In this document: positions 36,294 through 49,739 of the stretch, piece after piece
How the letters are laid out: each line of letters opens with the position of its first letter
Position numbering within the stretch: the first letter of the stretch is position 1
Source: Brienomyrus brachyistius
Taxonomy: Eukaryota > Chordata > Actinopteri > Osteoglossiformes > Mormyridae
DNA: 64,000 nt
Assembly: GCF_023856365.1 (NCBI RefSeq)
Contig: NC_064551.1
Location: 14,793,027 to 14,857,026, forward strand
Reading direction: 5' to 3'
The notes under the pieces: generated by a model
Databases searched by the model: none
The model's input: only the letters and a program-made list of their open reading frames with translations
What the model was told of the DNA's origin: nothing
Made by a program: the position numbers and the translations under genes

Positions 36294-37095
36294 TAACATT
36301 CAGGTCATTTATGTTCATTTATACCACTTGTATAAGCCTTTAAATAAACATTAACTAACCATTCACAAAACCTCAATAAGACATTCATAAGCCTGTAGTT
36401 AAAGGCTAACTAATCTAATACTAATTTCCAAAACATTAATAAACATTTATAAGTGAATGAAGGGGGGAAATTATAATAAACAAATCATTACTAAATGATT
36501 AGTACACCTGTATTTAATGTTGAACAAATTCTTTACAAATTCTTAATCATTTGTAATCATTTATTAGTAATGCGGTATGGTGGTGCAGTAGTTAGCACTG
36601 TTGCCTCACACCTCTGGGACCCGGGTTCGAGTCTCCGCCTGGGTTACAAGTGTGTGGAGTTTGCATGTTCTCTCCATGTTGTCGTGGGGTTTCCTCCGGG
36701 TACTCCGGTTTCAAAATGCAGTGCAAAGCATCTTCATTGCTTATACTGACCATTGTAATACATTATGAAGGCATCAATAGCGAATTATAGAAAAGAACTT
36801 CAATGGAGCTTACGAAATATTATAATCAATGCTATAATGCCTCATGACTGGCAATAGATGATGCTGTAATGCTTTATTAATTCTTATACCGAACATTATA
36901 ATGCATTATGAATCTATCTATAACACATTATATATGACAGCTTTAAGTAAAATGATCATTTCCCGTTTTAATAATTTACAAATGTTTAGTCCTTAACTAC
37001 ATGCTTATAAATGTCTTATTGAGGGGTTGTAAATGATTGGTTAATGTTTAAAGGCTTGTATATGTGGTATAACTGAACATTATTGTAAAGTGTTA
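36294..37095. mobile_element. MITE with nested SINE head, unit 2
   Basis: Counterpart of 15551-16352, including the truncated SINE at about 36572-36711. Confidence 0.75.
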
Positions 37096-38633
37096 TCAAA
37101 ATTAATTTAGAGTACAACTGCCCACTTGATCAGGAGTTCAGGACACAATCTTTGTACAACGCAGAAACCCCAGACCTGGAGTGAGGAGATATTTACAGAG
37201 AGCAGAGATTTTCTTCTTGATGAATCTGCATGTCTCTCCCGGCCCCTTCCAAGTCAGTCCTGATTACAGCCTTTCATGTTTCTATTATAAACTCATTCAC
37301 TGACAATTACATCGTCTTGTGTTAAGAAAGAAATTCCAGTGTGTCAGACAGAGAGCTCAGTGACATATTAAAGTGAATTCTAGACAACGAATCAATTAAA
37401 TATAAATTAAGCACTAGAACAGGTTTTATAACAACAGAGGAGGTGAGATTCATTGACTTTTATACTTTGTCATGATAATAAAAATGTGTCTTAGTTGATC
37501 CTTCTTATTTTAATGCATCAATTAAGCAGATTTGCTCAACTATGCACATGAAGATGTGAACCAGCCCAGCTGTGGTACTGTGGAGTCTGTCTGCCGGGGT
37601 TTTCTCTGGGACCTTTGGTTACTCTCCGGTTATTTCTATAAAAGATGCTCAGTCCATGTGAACGCCCTGTAATGGATGGAGGGATGGATGGCGATCGGAA
37701 TATTAAGTATAATTTTGATGATATGCAAGAAACATCCTATTAAATTACACACAGTTCATCTGCAGCACACCCACGAAGACGACGCTGCTTTCGGCTGCTT
37801 AATAAGCTCTTCCCATCTCCCATTTGCATCAAAGTCCTTCTTCAACTTGAGGTTCAACAAACAGTAATGAAAAAACAAGTGAAGATGTTCCAGCCCAGTT
37901 TTGGGAAATATTAATTTGTCAAGCCAAATCACTACGTAAGTAAGTATCCCTGCCTGCATTCGATGAGTTTTTCAGGATAAAATGCAAAACTTACACCATA
38001 ACAACCTTTGCAATGTAATCGTATAAACCAAGGTCTCCCAGATATTGTGTAATATTTAGGGTTTTCCACAGCAGTCATTTGTCTTTTAAAATGGAATAAT
38101 GCTCTTCCATTTATGACATCCTGCATAATTCTTTTCCCATAATGCACTCTGTATTTTTATATTATTGTCCCATAATGGAAGAATAATTCCTCCATTGTCA
38201 ATTTCTAAAGAAGGAGATGATCATGAGTGAAAAATGTACGATTTTAGGGGCAGTTACTGAAAACGAGGGCCAAAGTGCAGGTGTGATGCAAATGTTTTAC
38301 TGAAAGTAGTTTTACTGGTGTTAGAATGGAGATATTTCGCATAGGAATGTTCCTTCTCAATATTTGGTGGATAAATGACAAAATATGGGAATGAGAGATA
38401 ATTAAAAACACAGTTAAAACTAGGTGGAAATCCAGTCACTACAATGAACAAAAACCTGAATGAGCTCACTCTCTAGATGTACGCCATCGGCAGTAGATCC
38501 AGAGTTCTGGAGACTGGAGAATATTTGGTGACCAGTCATCACTAATACTCATGAAACCCGAATCAAGGAGAGGAAAAGCTGGATCACTAAACAACAGAGA
38601 AACTGCATTACCTGAAGCAGTATCTTTACTCAT

Positions 38634-39101
38634 TTGGTAACACTACTTGCGGGGCACATATATGTATTAGATACTCAGTTACTGCTGAAGTACAAATCAT
38701 GAACAAATATAGTAGCTACTTGTCTTATTCCTCATTTGTCCCTTCAGTAGGTCCTTCAGTCGTTCACAAAGGCTTACAAAATTAACAGATATAGTGACAA
38801 ATATAGCAACTGCTTGAGATAAAATGTGTGTGACAATTTATTCATAATGAACAAACAAAAAATAAGTGTTTCACTTGTGTTATTCATTACTTGTTCCTTC
38901 GGTATTTCACAAAGGTTTGCAAAATTAACAGATATAGTAACAAATACAGTAATTGCTTGACATACAGTAAAACATGTGTACACAAGTCATGAATGATGAA
39001 CATGAGATCAGTGGGTAGCAAAGACTTAGACTGTGGTTAATTAACACACATGTAATAGCATAATCCTATATTATTGGTGCCCCCTCGAGTAGTGTTACCA
39101 A
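38634..39101. mobile_element. MITE with internal duplication, unit 2
   Basis: Counterpart of 17891-18362 with a 4-bp deletion near 39000. Confidence 0.75.
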
Positions 39102-40289
39102 TCAGATTAATCATTACAAAACAGGGTACAGTCAAACAACACAAATGTGATATTGTTCCTTCAGTTTTATACTGGTTGTGCATTAAAACCAATAGATATT
39201 TGCGCAATCTGCTAAACTTTATTCAGCAACCATGTCAGTTGATCACCTGGAAGATCTCTACAAGACTTCAATTTCTTTTCGCCTTTTTCTAAGTAAATAT
39301 TTCATTTGCTCACTATTTGGGATCATGACAAAAACTGACAGGCTTCATCCCTGTAAGCATCAGTCCCTCCTGTCTTTGTACTAGACCCTTGTGTGTTTCC
39401 CTGGCTCCCAAGACAGCCACGTAGCTGAACGGGCTGCCTGTGTGGTACAGAAGCTATAACCCTACAGTCGTGGATTTGAGGCCAGCTTCCCCTCTTTTGT
39501 TTATTGGGTTTCTGATTTTCCTAGTGTTTAGTCCTTTGCTTCCCTGTTTTGGTGTATCCTTCGTTTGATATTGATTTGTTTATGTTCTGTTTTACTTGTT
39601 TCTTGATTTTTCTCCTAGGGTAGTACTTCCCTGTGTTTCCTTAGTTTCAGGTCCTGTAAATTCCTTACCTGTTTCAGTTTAAAGCTTTGTTCCCTTACCT
39701 GTTCTTTAGACTTCATGTAGTTAGTGCTTGTTAGTTCAGCACCATGGTTAAGTCTTATTTAATTGCTAACTCAGTTTGTGACACCTTGGGGCCCTTTGTT
39801 TTTGTATTATTGTTTTTTGATAAATCCCATGTTACTTGGAGCCATACATGGATCATTGCCTTCGTTCCATATGCGCCAAGCCACGCCGCCGTAACACACC
39901 CCAGATCGGACGGCTGACTCCTGTCTGCCTGAGATACACTTTCAGATCAGAGACATGTCATTGTGGCCTGGCTCTGAGGAATGCCCTGCTCTTCTCTCAC
40001 CTGAGAAAGTGAAACCCAGGACACTGCACCGTGGAATTCAATTATGGACTCTGACTAGCCGCTATTCAGTGCGCTGCCTTCAAACAACATGTAATGCTCC
40101 CTCTGCAAATACTGATTCATACGAGCTCTTGGGACGCAGAATTACACGGATGTCCAGGTCTGGTGTGACCATCACAAGATTTTTTAGCGTGACTTTGTGT
40201 CTCCTTCCCGTGTCCCTTAGTGTCACAGCAGAAAGTCACAGTGTCCGTCTGCAGACATAGGTCACACCTGTGCCTGCACAGCTGGAGGG

Positions 40290-40640
40290 CACGTACAGCG
40301 CACCTTGGGGGCTTGATGCTGTAAACATATCACCTTTAGAGAAGAAGGATGTAGACGCTAATAATCCTGCATGTCTGCTCACTACTCTGGTGTAAACACC
40401 ATGAGAGGAACACTAGGTGATCCTACGCCATAAATGACGACACACGGGATGCAGGGCATCAGCATTTCACTGGGTTTTTGCATGTCTTCCTCCAGTCCCA
40501 GGTAACAAATCCAGCTGTTTGGATCTGTACCCTAATTTTCAGCAACTGGCACCAGTGGTACTTTCTGCCTGTCTATTGTGGAAGAAATTTCTCGAAGTCC
40601 AATGTTTAAGTTTTTGACAGAACTTTATTATTCGATGAGC
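40290..40640. other. 351-bp segment present in unit 2, missing from unit 1
   Basis: Between GGAGGG and TCAAAGGGAACAGACACTCA unit 2 has 351 bp, where unit 1 has about 10 bp (19555-19564). No target duplication or transposon end borders it. This fits deletion with filler bases in unit 1 better than an insertion in unit 2. Unit 3 does not reach this part inside the window. Confidence 0.8.
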
Positions 40641-41030
40641 TCAAAGGGAACAGACACTCAGCAATCATGCGTCTCGTGTTCTGTTCCCCGAGCAACAAAT
40701 GCATACATCTTTTATGGCCTAAAATGCAACAGTCATCTGACAAATCAAGGACAAGTCGGATATCTGGACGTTCCAGTTACTTCTGGCTCTTTCGAGGTCC
40801 AGGCAGTTCAAAGAAGGTTTGGCCATCTGGAGATACCAGTTTCTTCTACTTTTTCAAGGTCCACCTATCAGCTTACAAGAAGTCTATCTATTTGGGACTT
40901 TTCCTTTTGCTATATCATTCTGGGACTCGTTCTCTTTTTCTACATTGTATATTATCCAATACCATGCATTCATTTTATAATATCTTCTGCAACAGCTTAC
41001 TTCTCAGATCATGCCTTTGCTTTGACCTAG
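40578..41030 (+). other. Unassigned 150-codon ORF with hydrophobic segment, unit 2
   Basis: ATG lies in the unit 2-specific segment. The C-terminal half has a strongly hydrophobic run (CYIILGLVLFFYIVYYPI) long enough for one membrane span, preceded by two related ~17-residue blocks (GYLDVPVTSGSFEVQ and GHLEIPVSSTFSR). In unit 1 the same frame persists downstream but its start is lost with the deletion. No family recognised; probably chance or repeat-derived. Confidence 0.2.
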
Positions 41031-41550
41031 GCCTCTTGCTTAACAAGCAATACATGGGAAACATGTTAATTCCTCTATAGAAAATAGAAATTTCTTACTT
41101 AAGTAGATTTGCATTATTGTTTGATACATTCAATTAATGACAAGTAAATTTCATTATTTCAACCACTATGTGTAAATCAACAACACATTATAAACTCAAT
41201 TGTTAATTACTGATTAGGTAATTCATTTTGCATAATCATCTATATTCCGTTATTGATTACTGATTAGCATAATCAAGAATTTTCTATCACACTATCCTTA
41301 TATAAGGGACTTTGGCTTGGATTTATTTTATCAGGACACTGCTGATTTAAGGACTTCAAGACACTGTAAACACAGCGGGCAGTCCACAGTGCGTTTCCGC
41401 TGATATCTTTCAGGTAAGAGCAGTGCTGATAAATGCTATCAATGAGGTAATCTTTCAAATATGGCAGTTTAAAAAATCTCCTGATATATCATGAACATTG
41501 GCTTATCAATAGTCTAGAATTTTGAGTATTCCACTGGGTTGTGCAAATTA

Positions 41551-41787
41551 GGGAGCAGCGTGTGGCTCTGTGCGCTAAGCCTGTGTGCCTGTAATCAGAA
41601 GGTCGCAGGTTCAAACCCCGCCTCAGACTGTGGGCCCTTGAGCAAGGCCCTTAACTCCCAGCTCCCTGGGCGCCGCTACGGGTGGCAGCCCTTCGCAGAC
41701 AACTTCCTCTATGAAAAAAGAGCAAGTTGTGGGAGACAATTTCCCTACAGGGACAATAAAAGTATCGATTATTATTATTATTATTAT
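41551..41787 (+). repeat. tRNA-derived SINE, unit 3 copy
   Basis: Copy of the 271-507 SINE carried by unit 3, with the same head, B box, (ATT)n tail and flanking AAATTA. Confidence 0.85.
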
Positions 41788-43365
41788 AAATTAAGTATTT
41801 AATTTATAGGCAAATATTGATTTAACAAATATGTAACCTTTCTACAAAACGAACACTTGTTTGCTAGTTTGAAAATAACAGAATAAACACTGAATATTTT
41901 GTCGTTTCATTTAAAGGCACCAACATTTAAACACGGTGAAATCTTTCTTATCCAGAGTTACAATAAAAGCAAATCTGCTGAGGCTGCGACTCTGTTCTCA
42001 AAACTGTAAGTTCATCAGAGGTGGAGACTTCCAGTCCACAGGGCACAAATCCAGACCAAGATTTTGTTTCAACCAACCAGTAGTATAAGAAGTCACATTC
42101 ACAGAGCACTCAACTAATTGGTTAAAACAAAATCTTAGTCTGGAAAAAAGACATTTTGCAAGCAAATCCAAACACGAGTGGACACATACACCGGTTCACC
42201 CTACGCCATTTCCACACTAATGAATTTACAGCACCACTGGGTAGGAATAAGGCTTGATGCAATAAACCATCTATAACATTATATAACACAGATCTGCTCA
42301 AAGAGAAGAGGCGGAAAGCATCCAGGGAAATAACTTGAGTGAAGGAACCAAACTAGGCAGGGAATATTGCCCCTCCCCCTGCTTCCTGGGGGTCATAGAT
42401 ATGGGGGCTGAACTCATATACCTGATGTCAGGGTCATGCTGAGAAAAGTTCTGTTGGGCTAAAGAGACGGGAATATGGAGGCTCATGGACTCAGTTCTTA
42501 ATTAGACTGGCCCACTGGAGTGTCCCGAGGCCCCATGTCACACAGGGTATTTATGTCCCGGCCTCACCTTCTTGCGTGCCGCAGCAAGGAACACCCTCCT
42601 GCTCACTGATGGATGTTTCCTGCGCTGAACAGGGTCATGAGCAACATCTCAGAGGCCAGCTACACACCAGCCACAAATCAAACCCAGCTACATCAAGGAG
42701 AACTGCATCTAAGTGAGACCTTGTCTATAGTTCACTTAGTGTCTGAAAAACAAAATGGCATGGAACCTTTTTAAGTTAACAGTGAAGGACATTAAAATGC
42801 TGTATTCCTCAACCAGCCTGAATTTCTGCTCAAAGCACTGACAGCAATGAGAGTTACTATGCCTTTGCTAAATCACACTGATGAGATAGATGCATGACAT
42901 TGTACTTTTAAGCCATACAGACAATAGTCCAAATTAAGTTTCTCTCAGAAGACTTTCTCAGTAGTTTTTGATTGCACAGGCAAAATTGTCAAACACTGAC
43001 ACTTATTTACAAAACTGCAGATGCACAATGAAGAATTAACAACTGGGTACAAAAGAAATGCTTTAACTGTCCTGTAAAATATACCTCAACAGCATGCACA
43101 CTTACGCGCCAACAGGCCAATCAAACCAATATTTGCACAGCTGTGAAAATGTACAAAGTGCAATCAGCAGAAGTCCTGTACAATATTTTCATACATGGAA
43201 CATGTTGGCACAGTCTAGACACACAAACCATATAAAATAAAAACAAACTAAACACAACAAATAAGGAATAAAAAAGCAAAGTATACTCGTGGTATGCTTA
43301 TATTTTATACAAAAATGCTCTGAGGGCAGAACAAAACGTGATTGGTTCAGAGAGATTACCAATCA

Positions 43366-43467
43366 GATTGTAGAGGGGGTGGGTCCAAGCAACTAGTGGA
43401 GCAAGGACCAAGACATCTGATTGGTCCTGCCTTGTCTAGTTGCTTGGACGCACCTCCTCCTGCAATC
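43366..43467. repeat. Palindrome, unit 3 copy
   Basis: Counterpart of 2086-2187, with the same left-arm form as unit 1 (GAGCAAGGACCAA). Confidence 0.6.
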
Positions 43468-44502
43468 TCCAGTCACTGAGTTCCCCAGGAAACTGATCTT
43501 ACCGACCATGTAATCAGATAGAGGCGGTTGTCTGCCTTCCTTGGGCTGTAGATTGCCTGTATTTCATTCCTTATTCTAGGAATGAACAGAGAAGACGCAT
43601 ATTTCTCCATCTCTAAGAATAATAATGTCCAGTCACATGCTTTAAGCACAGGTTGTCCAAAGAAATCAAGGCCTGCTCTTCTGAACTTCTGTAGAAATCC
43701 AATTGAGAAACTATTTCATGAAGACAAAGGGAAATGTGAAAAGTCTATAAGCAGTTCAATGTGTTCCTAGAAATGCAGGTATCCCCAGGAGTAAGATATC
43801 AAACCAGATATGGACTACATTGCCTGACACGTTCAGTGACACGTCAGCATCATAACGCCTACTGAGGACAAGAATATAGATGATAGAAATCACTGTTCAC
43901 CACACTGTGTTATGCTTTGTCTGGTGTACGGTACGGCGAGTGTCGAGTCCAGCAGATATGTACTAGTGGGCGGTCACTGGAGCACTCCGTAGCGTCCGTC
44001 GAGTGTACATGCCTCCGAGCAGGGTGCTCAGCAGGAGCTCACAGCAGCAGCTTGATTTTGGGTTTCGATCAGACTCCCTGGGTAGAAAATGCTGCTAGCA
44101 CACTAACAGCACATATAACCAGAGTGCAAAAGCACTCAGGGTGTGAGATGAAATTATTACTTCGGGGAACAAATTTAATAAGGTCACTTTAAAGATAAAA
44201 TTACATAAAATATAATTCTGAGGCGAATGTCTATTATATCTCCATATGTGTTTGAAATTGTTAGATGCCTTTCAATAAACCATTTCAATAAACAACCTTG
44301 TGAATGATTTAAAAGCAGCAGCATCTATCTTCATTATTTCACCAGCATAAACCTACCAGTTTTCACCTTTCATGATGCAGTATTTGGGATACGAAGGTTT
44401 TGGGGGTGTGAATGTAGTATTCTCAATCAGACTCCATTTGAAAACTGCTCTCAGGTTCAAACATGCAGCCAAAACATAAAATAGATACATGTAAACAACA
44501 CA

Positions 44503-44920
44503 CAGCTCTGTAAAAAATTAAGAGACCACTCTATATACTTTTTAAAATCTGCATTGTTAAATTCTGGTTTAATCCTGGTTCTGCTGGCAGAAGGCTACAC
44601 TGTGAGGCAGGCTGCTTCCATGCTCATGAGTTTCTAAGACCGCAGTACACAGGTAGAGGGCAGAAGCAACCTTCTAATGCCAGAGATGACCATCAACTTA
44701 TCCGTCAGTGTCTAACAAATCGGAGGATGACCTCAAGTGACCTTAAAAAAGAAATGGAAAACAGTATGAAGTGTACTGGTGGGACAGGCTCCTAGAAGCA
44801 GCGGTGAAGACCCACAAAGCAAGGAAGAAGCCCTTCATCAATGAGAAGCAGGGAAGAGCCAGGCTGGAGTTTGCAAAAAAATGTGTATTTTACACAGGCT
44901 CATACCCATAATCTATAAAC
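44503..44920 (+). mobile_element. 5' fragment of a Tc1-like transposon, unit 3
   Basis: Copy of 3223-3640 with the same frame-breaking small deletion as unit 1. Confidence 0.75.
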
Positions 44921-46157
44921 TGAGAAATGAGTGAAACTGAAAAATTTGATGCGGTGTGGGAAAGGGGGGCCACACTCCCCTAGGAAACTGTAAGGGGTTG
45001 CTGCAGGAGGGTAGTACTCGCTGTGGGATATCAGTCACTATTCAGGATAGACAAGATTCAGGGAAGGGGGGGGGGGCTGCTGACCGTATTTCACCAGATA
45101 CACGTTCTCAATCAGGAGGGGGGAGCAATTAGTTGTACTCTGGCTTATCTTACTTGAAGTCAGTTGGATGCACAGTCAGACGAAGTGGGTTGGTAAGTAA
45201 GTTTGTATTTATGTATGGTTCTATAACAAATAAACAGGAAAAACAAATTACCACAGTGCTTACAATGGTTATTACCACAATACACTAACATAATGCATAA
45301 TTGTACCATATCGCCTTAACATTGATAAGTTCGGCTATACCCACAACAATACATAACATTAGCAGCAATTCGTATTAGAGGGAATGATTGGACGGGAAAT
45401 AAACGCAAATATCTTTCCGAGGTATACAAGGGAACACTCGTCAGCGATAATTATAACAGTACGCAAGCTAGGTCACGTTAACCTAGCCGCGCAGTTAAGT
45501 AAACCGAATTAGTACAGCGTCACTTATCACTTATAGTCAATAAACTTAGTACTTACATTCGTCAGTGACGCATACATAAAAAACCAGGGACTCCATTTAC
45601 TGCCAGGAACAACTAAACTAACTACACATAAACTGCAGCTCGCCGACGTGCTGCCTATTCCTTCAGGCTCTCCCGCGCGCTCTCGTCACGTGTGCACCCA
45701 CAGACCTTTGCACGCAGCAGTGTTCCTTAAAGCTACACGAGCCTTTCTAATATGCGGTCTGTTTCCAGAGATGTATATAAAATATGTATACATAATAAAT
45801 GTATATAAAATGTATATCGTATATGGAGTGTATATAGTAGGGATTAGCATTATACTACTGTAATCCTCTACGCTCATTTTCTCAGCAGTGCGTTTAGTTA
45901 TGCCTTACTCTGTGACATATTACAGAAAGACTGGAAGTTCCATACATTCTAATTGGCTTTATTCCTCTGTTCCTGTTTATCTAATTAAGGTAAATATGGA
46001 AATTCATACATTATATGCTGCAAAATATGAGCTGAATAAAGCATATAAAAAATGCAGAGAATTTAAAAAAATGGAACCACTGACCAATCATGGCACCTAC
46101 ATTTGAATTCTAGAACACAATGTTACCGTGACAACTCTGATGTCATCATTCTGAAGG

Positions 46158-46164
46158 TATAAAT
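46158..46164 (+). promoter_or_regulatory. TATA box of the minisatellite ORF, unit 3
   Basis: TATAAAT in the same context as unit 1, with the CCAAT and CRE-like words upstream unchanged. Confidence 0.45.
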
Positions 46165-46226
46165 TGTGCTGTAGGCACCAGTACCACTTCAAAACAAATC
46201 TGATTTCGAACGAGACGCATCTCAAA

Positions 46227-46928
46227 ATGACTTGGCTTTCTCTGAAGTGCTTTAGGCCGCCAGCGGTACCAAACAATGCTGGGGAGGCTATAGAAAGGAA
46301 GGAAAAAGGAAGAAAGAAAAAGAAATCCTGGCTGAAGAAGTTTTTTGAAAAAAAAATTAAAGGAAAAAAGGCAATGGTGGTGGAGAGCCAGGCAATGGAG
46401 GAGGTGGTGGTGGAGAGCCAGGCAATGGAGGAGGTGGTGGTGGAGAGCCAGGCAATGGAGGAGGTGGTGGTGGAGAGCCAGGCAATGGAGGAGGTAGTGG
46501 TGGAGAGCCAGGCAGTGGAGGAGGTGGTGGTGGAGAGCCAGGCAGTGGAGGAGGTGGTGCTGGAGAGCCAGGCAGTGGAGGAGGTGGTGCTGGAGAGCCA
46601 GGCAGTGGAGGAGGTGGTGCTGGAGAGCCAGGCAGTGGAGGAGGTGGTGCTGGAGAGCCAGGCAATGGAGGAGGTGGAGAGCCAGGCAATGGAGGAGGTG
46701 GAGGAAAAGTGCAAGGCAATGGAGGAAAAGTGCAAGGAAATGGAGGAAAAGTGCAAGGCAATGGAGGAGGAGTGCAAGGATTGGTGGAGGAGTGCAAGGA
46801 TTTGTGAAGGAAAGAAAGGCAATGGTGAAGGAAAGAAAGGCAATGGTGAAGGAAAGAAAGGCAATGGTGAAGGAAAGAAAAGCAATGGTGAAGGAAAAAG
46901 GCAATGGTGGAGGAGAGTATGGCAATGA
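46227..46928 (+). CDS. Candidate intronless gene with minisatellite, unit 3 (233 aa)
   Basis: Copy of 4947-5648 with the same length and repeat order. I see one substitution in the array (46496, GTG to AGTG context), which is V to V/S-type in the frames concerned. The same early stop and frame-shifted tail occur as in unit 1. Function unknown. Confidence 0.4.
   Translation: MTWLSLKCFRPPAVPNNAGEAIERKEKGRKKKKSWLKKFFEKKIKGKKAMVVESQAMEEVVVESQAMEEVVVESQAMEEVVVESQAMEEVVVESQAVEEVVVESQAVEEVVLESQAVEEVVLESQAVEEVVLESQAVEEVVLESQAMEEVESQAMEEVEEKCKAMEEKCKEMEEKCKAMEEECKDWWRSARICEGKKGNGEGKKGNGEGKKGNGEGKKSNGEGKRQWWRRVWQ
46373..46920 (+). repeat. Composite minisatellite, unit 3
   Basis: Same number and order of repeats as unit 1. 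For a hypervariable type of sequence this argues for a very recent common origin of units 1 and 3. Confidence 0.95.
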
Positions 46929-47040
46929 TGGAGTACAAGGCAAGGGAGATGATGCAAGATGAGGAAGCCAGTAGTGGATGAGACTGAACAGAACATTGAC
47001 TATCAGTACTAAAATATGTAAATACTTGTAAATACTTGTA

Positions 47041-47080
47041 AATAAAGCATTAAAAATGAAGACTGTTGTGAAGGTGTTTT
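47041..47080 (+). terminator. Poly(A) signal, unit 3
   Basis: AATAAA at 47041-47046 followed by the same GT-rich tract as in unit 1. Confidence 0.5.
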
Positions 47081-47133
47081 CAATTGAATGTGAGTATATG
47101 ATGTTAAATGTCAGGAATATTCCAAATGTGTAT

Positions 47134-49240
47134 TACACGTGTTGCCGATAGGGGCCATATGGTTTGGGTGATAAGGTTTGCCTTTAAACTTTAATAATGA
47201 AAATATATTACATGTATTTGTTGCATTTTTAATTACGTTAAGGAATAAAACATAACGGAATGAAGGTAAGATACGTCCAGCGGGGACCCGTCCGGCCGCA
47301 GCCATGTATTGTTAGGACTAGGCACAAGCGCCACGGCGTATTTTAAAAGCACCAAAATGTTTTGAAGAACTTTAGCGTTATTTTAAAAGCAGCAGGCGGA
47401 ATTTAAACGAGTACAAACATGCCCGAAAGAAGCACAGGAGCAAATGCTGAGTTTAAACAAGCACAAGCGAAACCAACAGAGCACTTTTTTTTTTTTAAAA
47501 AAAAGCACAAACTTATTTAATCAACATGCTTAAAGAATTAGAAGAAACTTTAGCGGTATTTACCAGTGTTAGGTTGAAGAAAGCATTTAAATAGCAAACT
47601 TAGAAGAAATGGGCCAAAAGGCGAAATGAGTCCCAGAGCTCGGCCATAATCGGCAGGTCTATTTGAACAACGCGGTCCGAAATGATAAACCGAAGTGGCC
47701 AGCCCGTTTCAAAATGGCGACACCAGCGGAGCGCCTGTTATTTCAAATAAACGTTATGGTTATAGGGGTTTAAGTAATGAAGCACTTTTCTGCCAATGTG
47801 AATAATAAAGTAAAACGCTCGAAGCATTTTAACAAGAATCAAGGAATAACGCGGTTAATTCTTGATTAAATTAGCGAATGCGCTCTCCGCTGGCTCGCTC
47901 TCATGTAGCGCATGCGCATAGACCCACAGAGTTCTCTTTAAAGAGCCGACTCTCTTGCGTCAATTTATTTAAATTAACAGGGCTATTCCTTGATTCTTTT
48001 TTAAAATAACGCAAAAGTTTCTCAAACATTTCGGTGCTTTCTTGTGGTGCCCAAAGCACAGAATACCCACAGTGCTCTGACTATGCTGCCTCCTGGTAAG
48101 GGCAGAAGGAACCCCTAATGTTCCTTCTGTAACGTGGCTAAGTTTGAACCCTCCCCGCAAAGGGACAATAAAGAGGCATGCAAATAAAACCCAATTCACT
48201 TTATTACAAATATCTAAAAACAATTAGAAGAAGGAGGCTGCTGGGGGGGGGGGGCTGACTATCCTCCAGATAGTAAGGTCAGATCGGCACCCGCAGCTCT
48301 CAGCTCAGGAGGCCCCTGGTGACAAAGAGGGCAAAACCACACAGCATGCAACACGACACACTACACACAACAGTACAGTGTCCGCTCAGTGTGGCACCCC
48401 AACAGCAGAGAGCAAAAGCCTGTGCAGATACGGCCTTGTACAGAAAGATGCCATGTACAAACATAAGGGGAGTGTAGTGGCCAATGTCCACCGTCCAAAA
48501 TACAATATTAAAATTACACTTACAACTTAGCCCATAGCAACAACCAGGGCACTAATAAAAGAAAACCAAAAGACTATCAAAAGCCTAAAACAGCAGCTAG
48601 TCTGGTCCTTTGCAGGACGAGAAGCATTCCAATGCTACAGGTACAAAGAAACAATCAACAAAGAAACATAGACCCTTTTAAATCCCACAGTATAACCCAA
48701 GTTACCAGAGCCTCAATGTCTGTAGCCCAGCAGCCTGTAGGGGATCACGTCAAATGATAAAATTCCAAACAGTCACCTCCACGTCCTCCATGAAGAGTTA
48801 CATGCTGCTAGCAGTCACCCAAACCCTCAAACAAACCCTCTCCTCCTTTCCTTACCCACAGGGAAGAAGAACCCACCCCATGACCAGTTGTAAAACACAG
48901 CAGCAAGAGAATGAGATTCCATCTTGGCAGCCTTTTATAACTTCCTGGTAGGTCATATGATCTGGCTCAAGTGGTTGCCAATATAGTGTAATTACCAGTG
49001 CCATGCAACTACTCCAACCAGCCCGTGCCTACTCCTAACAACCCGTGCCTGCGGCCGGACGGGCCCCGCTAGATGTGTATGCGCTAGCTTGCCTTCATCC
49101 TGCCATATGCTTTATTATTCCTTAAAAACGTAATTAAAAATAACACAAATAAAAACATGTAATGTATTTTTATTCTATTAAAGTTTAACGGCAACCCTTG
49201 TCACCCAAACCATATGGCCCCCTATCGGCAATGTGTGGTA
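47134..49240. mobile_element. 2.1 kb TIR element, unit 3 copy
   Basis: Same element as 5849-7955, nearly base-identical to unit 1. Confidence 0.7.
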
Positions 49241-49377
49241 TATGGAGATAACCCCTCGACCAATCAGAATAAGGGATACGCTCCCCCTCCCGCTTATGAT
49301 GTCATAAGCGGAGCCAAATTTAAGCTCCGCCCAATGTACCACAGACTATTTTTCTAAGTACAAATTATTTGAAAATA

Positions 49378-49739
49378 CCATCCATCCATCCATCCATTTT
49401 CCAAACCGCTTATCCTATTGGGTCGCGGGGGGTCCGGAGCCTATCCCGGAATCAATGGGCACAAGGCAGGGAACAACCCAGGATGGGGGGCCAGCCCATC
49501 GCAGGGCACACTCACACACCATTCACTCACACATGCACACCTACGGGCAATCCAGCAACTCCAATTAGCCTCAGCATGTTTTTGGACTGTGGGGGGAAAC
49601 CGGAGTACCCGGAGGAAACCCCACGACGACACGGGGAGAACATGCAAACTCCGCACACATGTGACCCAGGCGGAGACTCGAACCCGGGTCCCAGAGGTGT
49701 GAGGCGACAGTGCTAACCACTGCACCACCATGCCGCCCC
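49378..49739 (-). repeat. Full-length (ATGG)n-tailed SINE, unit 3
   Basis: Same insertion, same TATTTGAAAATA duplication and same body sequence as 8093-8454. The insertion is shared by units 1 and 3 and absent from unit 2. Confidence 0.93.

Larger units (their letters stand above)
20204..41280. repeat. Tandem unit 2 (type B), 21,077 bp
   Basis: This is a full-length copy of unit 1 with distinct alleles. Its minisatellite block near 25.3-26.2 kb is larger, its 33-bp minisatellite has eight copies rather than six, and it has three copies of the 40-bp repeat. It has a private truncated SINE at 28800-28910 and a private full SINE at 35653-36004. It lacks the SINE found at 8093 in unit 1, and it has 351 bp at 40290-40640 that unit 1 replaces with about 10 bp. 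Confidence 0.97.
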
